This document shows, piece after piece, positions 1-6,407 of a DNA stretch of 9,305 nucleotides; position 1 is the stretch's first letter; the number at the start of each line of letters is the position of its first letter. This stretch comes from Piscirickettsiaceae bacterium. GTDB lineage: Bacteria; Pseudomonadota; Gammaproteobacteria; Nitrosococcales; Methylophagaceae. The notes under the pieces are model-generated. The model worked only from the letters and a program-made list of their open reading frames with translations. It searched no databases and had not been told where the DNA came from. The DNA is taken from positions 1 to 9,305 of the forward strand of contig DAOUSV010000049.1 of assembly GCA_030627065.1 (NCBI GenBank), given 5' to 3'. Position numbers and translations under genes: made by a program.

Positions 1-16
1 CGGAGCCCTTTTCTTT

Positions 17-21
17 AAGGA
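17..21 (+). promoter_or_regulatory. Ribosome binding site of the YkoF-like gene
   Basis: AAGGA lies 6 bases before the ATG at 28, which is normal Shine-Dalgarno spacing. It supports that ATG as the true start. Nothing else can be read from the 27 bases before the gene; the promoter must lie outside the window. Confidence 0.7.
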
Positions 22-27
22 TTTATC

Positions 28-288
28 ATGATAATTTCCGTAGATATTAGCTTATACCCACTTAGCCAAGATTATGTTGAGCCAATCCTAGCGTTTATCG
101 CCAAGTTGGAAACAAATCCCAAACTGATCGTCAAACGAAATAGCCTGAGTACGCAAATCTTTGGTGAATATCGTGATGTGATGGATTGTTTAGATAGTGA
201 TATTGAGGCGGTGTTTGAACAACTGCCAGAGTCCGTTTTTGTATTAAAATTAGTCGGTATGGATCGGGCAGATATTGTTGATGTTTGA
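28..288 (+). CDS. YkoF/MTH1187-like small thiamine-binding domain protein
   Basis: This is an 86-residue soluble protein with no signal peptide or membrane segment. The N-terminal pattern I-I-S-V-D-I-S-L-Y-P-L (residues 2-12) followed by an alpha/beta layout resembles the MTH1187/YkoF superfamily, whose members bind thiamine or its hydroxymethylpyrimidine part. Family members often occur as one short ferredoxin-like domain of about 80-100 residues, and this protein is complete at that size. The ATG has a good ribosome binding site (AAGGA, 6-base spacer). Its last 8 bases overlap the start of the PnuC-family transporter gene, so the two are almost certainly translated together. This supports a role in handling the transported vitamin. 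The family call is from motif recognition; the ligand is inferred from the neighbour and not shown by the sequence. Confidence 0.72.
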   Translation: MIISVDISLYPLSQDYVEPILAFIAKLETNPKLIVKRNSLSTQIFGEYRDVMDCLDSDIEAVFEQLPESVFVLKLVGMDRADIVDV

Positions 289-895
289 TCCTGAATTATT
301 ACCCACAGTTATTAATGCATTAGCCGTGATGTCCGGCTGGGAAGTGCTTGCTTCATTGTTAGGCATTGCTTATGTCATTTTGGCGGCACGAGAATCACAA
401 TGGTGTTGGCCTTTAGCCTTTATTAGCACGTTGATTTACACCCTGCTGTTTTGGGATGGACAATTGCCAATGCAGGCCATTATGAATTTTTATTATATGG
501 GTATGGCAATCTATGGTTATTTATTATGGCAACGACATGGCAATCAAGAAGACAAGCTGCCAATTACCAGTTGGCCAATATTAAAACAGTTACTCTTTTT
601 TGCCGCAGGTTCATTATTAACCTTTACGTTAGCCCAATATCTTATTCACACTGAATTTTCTAGCAATCCTTATCTTGATGCAGGCGTGATGGTATTTTCG
701 ATTATGAATACCTTCCTAATGGTCAAAAAGGTATTACAAAGCTGGCTCTATTGGATTGTTATTGATGCCGCGGCCATCGTGCTTTATGCTCAAAATAGCT
801 ATTATGCGACTATCGTAATGTACAGTGTTTACCTAATCCTAGCCATTGTCGGAATGATTGCTTGGCAAAAGCTTTACCAACAACAAGCAGCTTAG
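281..895 (+). CDS. pnuC: PnuC-family vitamin transporter, probably thiamine-type (PnuT-like)
   Basis: This 204-residue inner-membrane protein has about seven hydrophobic segments and the length and pattern of PnuC transporters: an aromatic/glycine stretch N-F-Y-Y-M-G-M-A-I-Y-G-Y-L-L-W near residues 69-83, and near the C-terminus S-W-L-Y-W-I-V-I-D followed by a final membrane segment ending in A-W-Q-K. PnuC proteins let a vitamin precursor diffuse across the inner membrane, where a kinase traps it: nicotinamide riboside for PnuC, thiamine for PnuT, riboflavin for PnuX. The YkoF-like gene that overlaps it favours thiamine (inference). I chose ATG 281, which overlaps the previous stop as ATGTTTGA, over the two TTG codons just upstream. 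Its stop overlaps the stop of the convergent kinase-like gene by 4 bp. Family assignment is firm, substrate is not. Confidence 0.85.
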   Translation: MFDPELLPTVINALAVMSGWEVLASLLGIAYVILAARESQWCWPLAFISTLIYTLLFWDGQLPMQAIMNFYYMGMAIYGYLLWQRHGNQEDKLPITSWPILKQLLFFAAGSLLTFTLAQYLIHTEFSSNPYLDAGVMVFSIMNTFLMVKKVLQSWLYWIVIDAAAIVLYAQNSYYATIVMYSVYLILAIVGMIAWQKLYQQQAA

Positions 896-1782
896 AACCG
901 TTTTGGGCTTTGCATCCAAACTTCAATATCTTGCTCACCCAATACATTCATCATAAACAATAGTAAACGATAGGCTGTTCTAACCTTTGATAAGTCTGGC
1001 AAGCTATGTGTTTGTTGATAATGAGCAATGAATAACGCTGCTTGTTGCCAATCTAAAATATATTCTAATAATACCAACTCTAACTCTCGCGGTGCATAAA
1101 CAAAGGCATCTAAATCAACCAATGCAGATAACCTTCCCTCATCACATAAGAACTGATCCCAGCGAAGGTCTGGCATGATCGGTACAAAATAATCTACTGA
1201 GATTAATGCCGCCTGACTTAATGCCTCCGCCAATAATGGTGAAGGTATTGCTTGGTTTTCTGCTAGTGTGTTTAAAGTTGTCTGTAATTGTTGTGACCAA
1301 TTTCGGGCAGGGAAATTAGCATCCAATAACGTACCCCAACTTGCTTGTTGCTGTTGATGAAGCGGACTAATATGTTGAGCAAGTTTTACCACCATATCAT
1401 CATCAACAACATCCGTAGTCACCATTGTGCCTGCCACGACCTTGTTTAAGATAAATGCCGACTCATCCCCCTCGTATGAGCCAGCAGCAATATAATTAGG
1501 AATAACTAAGGGACTTAGTTCAGATAGTTGTTGATAAACTGGACAAAAGTCACCTAATTGCTGCGGCAAGTCAACATTAAACAATAATGTCATCGCCTGC
1601 CAAAATGAAGAAGTTTGCACATTATCAACATTGCAAACCTTCAACATCAGCTCACCTTCCACGGTGTCACATTGCCATAATTGGTGTGTGCTGTCTTCGA
1701 ATAGGGCTGGTACGGGCGTTGCTTTTATTAATGTTGGCAGTTTCTTTTGTTGCTCAGCCGTTAGTTTAGGATATATCGCCAT
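892..1782 (-). CDS. APH/choline-kinase-fold phosphotransferase-like protein, possible thiamine kinase
   Basis: This 296-residue cytosolic protein looks like an aminoglycoside/choline kinase-fold phosphotransferase. K48 in L-M-L-K-V-C is a plausible ATP-binding lysine, F-I-L-N-K-V-V-A-G (110-118) resembles the hinge, and L-H at 141-142 fits the usual 'LH' helix. The catalytic loop reads M-P-D-L-R-W-D-Q-F (203-211) where families usually have H-G-D-L-H-x-x-N. The catalytic aspartate (D205) is kept, but His is replaced by Met and the metal-binding Asn by Gln (Q210). The second metal motif is L-V-D-L-D (221-225). Convergent to the PnuC-like gene, it may phosphorylate the imported vitamin, as ThiK does for thiamine, but this rests on position only. 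The altered loop leaves reduced or changed activity possible. No clear ribosome binding site precedes the ATG. Confidence 0.7.
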   Translation of the reverse strand: MAIYPKLTAEQQKKLPTLIKATPVPALFEDSTHQLWQCDTVEGELMLKVCNVDNVQTSSFWQAMTLLFNVDLPQQLGDFCPVYQQLSELSPLVIPNYIAAGSYEGDESAFILNKVVAGTMVTTDVVDDDMVVKLAQHISPLHQQQQASWGTLLDANFPARNWSQQLQTTLNTLAENQAIPSPLLAEALSQAALISVDYFVPIMPDLRWDQFLCDEGRLSALVDLDAFVYAPRELELVLLEYILDWQQAALFIAHYQQTHSLPDLSKVRTAYRLLLFMMNVLGEQDIEVWMQSPKRF

Positions 1783-1798
1783 TTAACTAACTCATGCT

Positions 1799-1877
1799 CG
1801 TCATCCCCGCGAAAGCGGGAATCCAACGATAGGCGCCATTTTCACTGCCCATGGATTCCCGCCTTCGCGAGGACGAC
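1799..1877. repeat. Long imperfect palindrome of two GTCATCCCCGCGAAAGCGGG-type elements
   Basis: The left arm (1799-1825) and right arm (1852-1877) are inverted copies, matching at 23 of 26 compared positions and separated by a 26-base loop containing GGCGCC. The left arm itself folds as CCCGC-GAAA-GCGGG with a GNRA-type tetraloop. Elements with this core (ATTCCCGC...GCGGGAAT) are known as abundant intergenic repeats in many proteobacteria, for example the dRS3-type repeats of Neisseria. The arms have far more G and C than the surrounding DNA. The repeat ends 16 bases before the kinase-like start codon and may act as a transcript stabiliser or attenuator between the SDR gene and that gene (inference). 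Confidence 0.85.
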
Positions 1878-1880
1878 AAG

Positions 1881-1910
1881 TAAACCTCCCAAAGAAGTAA
1901 CGGGGGTTTA
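1881..1910 (-). terminator. Possible stem-loop downstream of the SDR gene
   Basis: TAAACCTCC (1881-1889) can pair with GGGGGTTTA (1902-1910), giving a 9-bp stem with one G-T pair and a 12-base loop, 40 bp after the SDR stop on the minus strand. No run of T follows on the minus strand, so it is a weak intrinsic terminator at best. Together with the adjacent palindrome it may still stop or slow transcription from mtnA-SDR into the kinase-like gene. Confidence 0.35.
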
Positions 1911-1950
1911 CAAAATGAATTATTCTGCATTTGAATGATTTCAGGCATTA

Positions 1951-2625
1951 CTACCAAGGCAATACATCACCATTGGTATGCCAAAAAGTACCCGTACTAT
2001 CAATCGTCAATTCATCCATTCTAGACAACAATCCTGACGCTGATTCATCAGTATCAATTAAACCATTATGGCCAGTCATATCTGTACGTACCCAACCTGG
2101 ATGTAAAATTGCTACGGCTATACCTTGTAGCTTTAAGTCAATAGAGAGTGATTTTCCTGCTGCATTTACGGCTGATTTTGACATTCGATAACCATAACTA
2201 CCACCTGAGTCATTATCATCAATTGATCCCATGCGGCTGGTAATAATACCGACTTTACTACCTTGGCTTAAATTGCCCAATAATGCTTGGGTAGTTAATA
2301 ATGGACCAAGACTATTTACTTCAAAAAGACGTTTACAACTGGCAATCGTGTCTTCATTAAGCTCGTCCATCGCGATGCCATCTGCGATACCGGCATTATT
2401 AATTAGCCAATCAATATTTCGACCTGACAGTGTAGAAGATAACTTAGCTAAACTTTTAAAATCACTGACATCGACATTCTCAATCACTTCCACGTCTAAG
2501 TTATTCAATGCAGATGAACTCTGGCGGCAAGTGGCAATGACATTAAAACCACGTTGTTTTAATTGGGTACAAAGTTCTAATCCAATACCACGATTACTAC
2601 CTGTTACTAATGCTGTTTGTGTCAT
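1951..2625 (-). CDS. Short-chain dehydrogenase/reductase, C-factor (CsgA)-like
   Basis: This 224-residue cytosolic oxidoreductase is a classical-type SDR with a Rossmann fold. The cofactor motif T-G-S-N-R-G-I-G is at residues 8-15, N-N-A-G at 76-79, the active-site Y146-R-M-S-K150 is intact, and P-G-W-V-R-T-D-M (176-183) follows; the catalytic serine is probably S130 or S134. The short length and the S-R-M-G-S-I...Y-G-Y-R-M-S-K pattern are closest to the C-factor/sniffer-like carbonyl reductase group. R34 after beta-strand 2 hints at NADPH preference (inference). The start is one base after the mtnA stop, with its ribosome binding site AGAGGA lying inside the last codons of mtnA, so the two are co-transcribed. 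The substrate cannot be told; the link to methionine salvage is by position only. Confidence 0.88.
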   Translation of the reverse strand: MTQTALVTGSNRGIGLELCTQLKQRGFNVIATCRQSSSALNNLDVEVIENVDVSDFKSLAKLSSTLSGRNIDWLINNAGIADGIAMDELNEDTIASCKRLFEVNSLGPLLTTQALLGNLSQGSKVGIITSRMGSIDDNDSGGSYGYRMSKSAVNAAGKSLSIDLKLQGIAVAILHPGWVRTDMTGHNGLIDTDESASGLLSRMDELTIDSTGTFWHTNGDVLPW

Positions 2626-2626
2626 T

Positions 2627-3676
2627 TCAATTTCCTCTTATGGCTTTCATTGAATCGAGTGAGGGTGATAATACTACACCAGCCTCAGTGACAATGGCAT
2701 CAATCAGTTTAGCTGGCGTAACATCAAAAGCAGGGTTCAACGCAGCAATTCCTTCAGGCGCAATCTGCACTCCATTAATCATAGTGACTTCGTGTTCTGG
2801 ACGTTGCTCTATCGGGATTTCAGCACCATCATGCAGTTGCCAGTCAATGGTTGATGTTGGTGCAACCACCATCATTTTTACACCATGATATTTGGCTAAT
2901 ATTGCCAACATATAAGTACCAACCTTATTCGCTATATCACCATTTGCAGTAATGCGATCTGCACCGACAATAACCCAGTCAATCTTACCCGTCGCCATTA
3001 ATGCCGCCGCCGCGCCTTCGGCTTGTAAGGTAACCGGGATATTGTCTTGTTGTAATTCCCATGCAGTTAGCCTCGCACCTTGCAACCAAGGCCGTGTTTC
3101 ATCAGCATAAACATGATCTATTTTTCCATCAGCATAACCTTGTCGAATAACCCCTAAAGCGGTACCAAAACCACCGGTTGCTAATGCGCCAGCATTACAA
3201 TGAGTCAGCACAACACTATTGGCATCCAACAAAGATGCACCGAGCTTACCCATCGTATGATTAGCCGCAATATCTTGCTGATGAATATCTTGCGCTTCTT
3301 TTAATAAGATTGATTCTGGCGATTCATTATCTGGTAAACCTTGATAAAGCGCTGTCATCCGATATATTGCCCAATGCAAATTAACTGCTGTGGGTCGTGA
3401 TCCGGCCAAGTGAGCCAGAGGTGCTGTCATTGCCTGCTTCCAATTAACAGCGGCGATATTCCAAGCATGTCGTGCTGCTAAAACAACACCATATGCGGCG
3501 GTAATTCCTATTGCTGGCGCACCACGAACCACCATGTCGGTAATTGCTTTCGCAACATCATCTGGACGCTCATAATCCAACCATGTTTGCTGATGAGGAA
3601 GTTGTCGTTGGTCTAATAAAACAAGTTTATTATCGCGCCATGCCATCGGCTGTATAGAATCAGTGTGTTTATCCAA
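2627..3676 (-). CDS. mtnA: S-methyl-5-thioribose-1-phosphate isomerase
   Basis: MtnA converts 5-methylthioribose-1-phosphate to 5-methylthioribulose-1-phosphate in methionine salvage. Family signatures are R-G-A-P-A-I-G, T-H-C-N-A-G-A-L-A-T, D-E-T-R-P and V-G-A-D-R-I-T-A-N-G-D. I take a TTG start at 3676, giving 349 residues. AGAGGA sits 7 bases upstream of it, and with this start the catalytic residues become C160 and D240 and the substrate-site residues R51 and R94, the same numbers as in the well-studied Bacillus enzyme. The longer frame starting at 3748 would run into the divergent mtaD gene and adds a non-family leader; a shorter ATG start at 3646 is possible but lacks a ribosome site. 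It is divergent from mtaD, which feeds the same pathway, and followed 1 bp later by the SDR gene. Confidence 0.96.
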   Translation of the reverse strand: MDKHTDSIQPMAWRDNKLVLLDQRQLPHQQTWLDYERPDDVAKAITDMVVRGAPAIGITAAYGVVLAARHAWNIAAVNWKQAMTAPLAHLAGSRPTAVNLHWAIYRMTALYQGLPDNESPESILLKEAQDIHQQDIAANHTMGKLGASLLDANSVVLTHCNAGALATGGFGTALGVIRQGYADGKIDHVYADETRPWLQGARLTAWELQQDNIPVTLQAEGAAAALMATGKIDWVIVGADRITANGDIANKVGTYMLAILAKYHGVKMMVVAPTSTIDWQLHDGAEIPIEQRPEHEVTMINGVQIAPEGIAALNPAFDVTPAKLIDAIVTEAGVVLSPSLDSMKAIRGN

Positions 3677-3683
3677 TCTCTTT

Positions 3684-3689
3684 TCCTCT
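3684..3689 (-). promoter_or_regulatory. Ribosome binding site that fixes the TTG start of mtnA
   Basis: On the minus strand AGAGGA is followed by a 7-base spacer and TTG (3676-3674). No ATG in this frame has a comparable site, so this motif is the main reason to prefer the TTG start. Confidence 0.7.
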
Positions 3690-3709
3690 GCACCCAGAAT
3701 GATAACGGG

Positions 3710-3715
3710 TATAAT
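3710..3715 (+). promoter_or_regulatory. Candidate -10 box of mtaD, suggesting a leaderless transcript
   Basis: A perfect TATAAT ends 6 bases before the mtaD ATG at 3722. A start point 7 bases after the box would be the A of that ATG, and no Shine-Dalgarno motif is visible between 3693 and 3721. The -35 region is poor: no good TTGACA match at 16-18 bp spacing. The box could be chance in AT-rich DNA or an alternative use of the same bases by the minus strand. Confidence 0.45.
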
Positions 3716-3721
3716 CAAACC

Positions 3722-5041
3722 ATGAAAAATGTTGATCTTATTATACACGCCCGCTGGGTTGTCCCTATTGATGCTAAACAGCCTGTTTTAGAACATCATT
3801 CCGTTGTCATTCATGAGGGCCATATTGTTGCTGTAATCCCTCAAGATAAGGCGAAAAAACGTTACTCTGCCACCACAGAACAAAGCTTTGAACAGCACTG
3901 CATCATGCCAGGCTTAATCAATAATCATGCCCATAGTGCGATGTCATTATTACGCGGGCTTGCTGATGATTTACCCTTGATGACTTGGCTTAATGACCAT
4001 ATCTGGCCTACTGAAAAAAAATGGGTCAGTGATGCCTTTGTTGAAGCAGGATCAGAACTCGCCATTGCGGAAATGATTCGCGGTGGTACGACTTGTTTTA
4101 ATGATATGTATTTCTTCCCTGATGCGACGGCTCGCGTGGTCGATCAAAGCGGTATTCGTGCAAGTCTGGGTATGATTGTGATTGAATTTCCTTCTGCTTG
4201 GGCTGAAACGGTTGCGGAATACTTACACAAAGGCCAGCAACTCCATGATCACTATCGCCATCACCCACGCATTACTACTGCTTATGCTCCCCATGCACCC
4301 TACACAGTTTCAGATAGCACATTAGAATCCATCATCATGAATGCAGAGGAATTAGATATTCCCATCCATATGCATATTCATGAAACAGCTGATGAAATAT
4401 CACAAAGTATTGACCAATATGGGATTCGCCCGCTAGAAAGACTAAAAAACTTAGGCCTTCTATCGCCTCGACTTCTTGCTGTTCATATGACCCAATTGAC
4501 CGAGCAAGAAATTACTTGGTGTGCTGAAGCAGGTGTGAAAGTTGTGCATTGCCCTGAGTCCAATCTCAAGTTAGCAACTGGCTTCTGCCCTATTTCAGCA
4601 TTAGAGCAACAAGGCGTTAATGTCAGTATTGGTACAGATGGTGCGGCCTCTAATAATGATTTAGATATGTTTGCTGAAATGCGCCAAGCAGCTATCCTCG
4701 CTAAAGCAGTAGCTCAGGATGCTAAGACGATCCCAGCTCATACCGCATTAGAAATGGCAACAATCAATGCCGCTAAAGCATTAGGTATCGACAATATCAC
4801 AGGCTCTCTGAAAAAAGGTAAAGCAGCAGATATTATCGCTGTTGATTTTAGCGAACTAGAATCACAACCTTGTTATGACGTGATATCACAATTAGTTTAT
4901 GCCACAAACCGTCAGCAAGTAACTGATGTTTGGGTTGAAGGTAAACAGTTATTAAAAGATCGTGAACTTACCACCCTGCATAGCAGTAAGATTATTCAAA
5001 ATACGCAAGATTGGGCAGATAAAATAAGGCAAGCAGACTAA
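3722..5041 (+). CDS. mtaD: 5-methylthioadenosine (S-adenosylhomocysteine) deaminase, TRZ/ATZ family
   Basis: This 439-residue metal-dependent amidohydrolase deaminates methylthioadenosine to methylthioinosine, and family members also accept S-adenosylhomocysteine. Metal ligands are visible as N-H-A-H (H69, H71), H218 with E221 in H-M-H-I-H-E, H255 in A-V-H-M-T, and D306 in G-T-D-G-A-A-S-N-N. I chose ATG 3722 because the family begins with a short beta segment (here V-D-L-I-I-H-A-R-W-V-V-P), and the longer frame from 3665 would overlap mtnA. The divergent mtnA and the following ubiG and HAD gene repeat the Pseudomonas PA3169-PA3172 order, where the PA3170 enzyme is a proven methylthioadenosine deaminase; this supports that substrate over guanine or chlorotriazine. 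Its stop shares one base with the ubiG start (TAATG). Confidence 0.92.
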   Translation: MKNVDLIIHARWVVPIDAKQPVLEHHSVVIHEGHIVAVIPQDKAKKRYSATTEQSFEQHCIMPGLINNHAHSAMSLLRGLADDLPLMTWLNDHIWPTEKKWVSDAFVEAGSELAIAEMIRGGTTCFNDMYFFPDATARVVDQSGIRASLGMIVIEFPSAWAETVAEYLHKGQQLHDHYRHHPRITTAYAPHAPYTVSDSTLESIIMNAEELDIPIHMHIHETADEISQSIDQYGIRPLERLKNLGLLSPRLLAVHMTQLTEQEITWCAEAGVKVVHCPESNLKLATGFCPISALEQQGVNVSIGTDGAASNNDLDMFAEMRQAAILAKAVAQDAKTIPAHTALEMATINAAKALGIDNITGSLKKGKAADIIAVDFSELESQPCYDVISQLVYATNRQQVTDVWVEGKQLLKDRELTTLHSSKIIQNTQDWADKIRQAD

Positions 5042-5754
5042 TGAGCAATACTCACGCAAATGTAGATGCCGCTGAAGTGGCTAAATTTGAAGCATTAGCT
5101 AATGGTTGGTGGGATCTTGAAGGTGAATCCAAGCCTTTGCACGAGATTAATCCATTACGACTCGGCTTTATTCAACGTCACACTGAGCTAAAAGGCAAAC
5201 AAGTAATCGATGTTGGCTGTGGTGGTGGCATATTATCCGAAGCTCTGGCAAAAGAAGGCGCTGATGTGACAGCCATTGATATGGGAAAACTACCACTTAA
5301 TGTCGCCAAATTACACGCTTTAGAATCTAAACTCACTATCAACTATGAACAAACTACGGCAGAACAACATGCCGAACAACAGCCTGAACAATATGATGTT
5401 GTCACCTGCATGGAAATGTTGGAACACGTACCCGATCCTGTTTCAGTAATTAATGCCTGCGCCCAACTCGTTAAACCAGGTGGACACCTCTTCTTTTCGA
5501 CACTCAACCGCCACCCTAAAGCTTATCTTGTTGCCGTGTTGGGTGCTGAATATATGATGAATATATTACCGAAAGGCACCCATGACTATAAGAAGTTTAT
5601 CCGTCCATCTGAAATGGCAGTGTGGTGTCGCAAAGTAGGTTTGAATGTTAAAAACATGACTGGATTAAGCTATAACCCTTTCAATAAAATGTATTCTTTA
5701 AGTGATGATGTAAGTGTTAACTACCTTGTTCATTGCCAGAAAGTAACGGATTAA
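5041..5754 (+). CDS. ubiG: Ubiquinone biosynthesis O-methyltransferase
   Basis: UbiG carries out both O-methylation steps of ubiquinone synthesis using S-adenosylmethionine, at the inner face of the membrane. The 237-residue length is normal. Hallmarks are the N-terminal K-F-E-A-L-A-N-G-W-W-D (15-25) and P-L-H-E-I-N-P-L-R (32-40), the SAM-binding V-I-D-V-G-C-G-G-G (55-63), the acidic D80 ending strand 2, E-M-L-E-H-V-P-D-P and K-P-G-G. The product S-adenosylhomocysteine may be a substrate for the MtaD encoded just upstream, giving a possible reason for their pairing (inference). ATG overlaps the mtaD stop by one base, with TAAGG 11 bases upstream; its own stop overlaps the next start the same way. 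Confidence 0.96.
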   Translation: MSNTHANVDAAEVAKFEALANGWWDLEGESKPLHEINPLRLGFIQRHTELKGKQVIDVGCGGGILSEALAKEGADVTAIDMGKLPLNVAKLHALESKLTINYEQTTAEQHAEQQPEQYDVVTCMEMLEHVPDPVSVINACAQLVKPGGHLFFSTLNRHPKAYLVAVLGAEYMMNILPKGTHDYKKFIRPSEMAVWCRKVGLNVKNMTGLSYNPFNKMYSLSDDVSVNYLVHCQKVTD

Positions 5755-6407
5755 TGCAGCCAGTTACCGCCATACTGTTTGATCTTGATGGAACGTTAGT
5801 CAACTCGGCGCCCGATCTGGCTTTTGCTCTAAACAGTATTTTACAAGAACATGATCGCAAGCCAGTTCCATTTGAAGATATTCGTCCAATGGCAGGACAT
5901 GGTAGTCGCGGCTTATTAGGTCTTGGTTTTGGAGTTACGCCAGAAGATGAAAGCTATCCAGCCCTACAAAAACGTTTTTTAGAAATATACGAAGCTAATC
6001 TCTCACGCCAAACAACCTTATTTGACGGTATGGAAGAAGTACTTAATGCCATAGAAAGCAAAAATATGACATGGGGAATTATCACCAACAAACCCAGCTT
6101 TCTTACTCAGCCTGTTGTTGATGCTTTAGGTTTATCGCAACGTGCATCTTGCATTGTTAGTGGTGATACTACAGCTCACAGCAAGCCTCATCCAGCACCC
6201 ATGTTATATGCCTGTGACAAGATCAATATTCCACCTGAACAATGCCTTTATATTGGTGATGCCAAGCGTGATATTGATGCTGGACAGTCTGTAAACATGC
6301 AAACTGTCGCCGTGCGTTATGGCTACTTATCTAAACACGATATTATTGAAGACTGGCAAGCCGATGCCATCATTGACTACCCAAGCGAGATATTACAGTG
6401 GATTTAA
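5754..6407 (+). CDS. mupP: HAD-family phosphatase, MupP-like (MurNAc-6-phosphate phosphatase) or phosphoglycolate phosphatase
   Basis: This 217-residue HAD subfamily IA phosphatase has all four motifs: D10-L-D12-G-T (nucleophile and acid), T111 in I-I-T-N-K-P, K144 in H-S-K-P-H-P, and G-D169-A-K-R-D173. An alpha-helical cap lies at about residues 16-90. Such proteins are often labelled phosphoglycolate phosphatase (gph), but the position after ubiG and the A-V-R-Y-G-Y and N-K-P patterns match Pseudomonas PA3172, known as MupP, which dephosphorylates N-acetylmuramate-6-phosphate in peptidoglycan recycling. I favour MupP on synteny, without a full alignment. I use ATG 5754, overlapping the ubiG stop as TAATG, rather than a TTG seven codons earlier. 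The 3' end overlaps rmuC by 10 bases. Confidence 0.82.
   Translation: MQPVTAILFDLDGTLVNSAPDLAFALNSILQEHDRKPVPFEDIRPMAGHGSRGLLGLGFGVTPEDESYPALQKRFLEIYEANLSRQTTLFDGMEEVLNAIESKNMTWGIITNKPSFLTQPVVDALGLSQRASCIVSGDTTAHSKPHPAPMLYACDKINIPPEQCLYIGDAKRDIDAGQSVNMQTVAVRYGYLSKHDIIEDWQADAIIDYPSEILQWI

Noticed and set aside
1799..1877. Insertion sequence or MITE remnant with target duplication
   Set aside because: No transposase fragment and no clear flanking target duplication are visible, so it is listed only as an intergenic repeat.
1931..2888. Plus-strand frames opposite the SDR and mtnA
   Set aside because: They have no family features, and the minus-strand genes there show full sets of conserved motifs.
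3665..3721. A longer mtaD start at 3665
   Set aside because: It overlaps the mtnA start region, and the family N-terminus begins at the ATG at 3722.
3677..3748. A longer mtnA start at 3748 adding 24 residues
   Set aside because: It overlaps the mtaD start, the extra residues are not like the family, and the TTG at 3676 has a good ribosome site and gives standard catalytic numbering.
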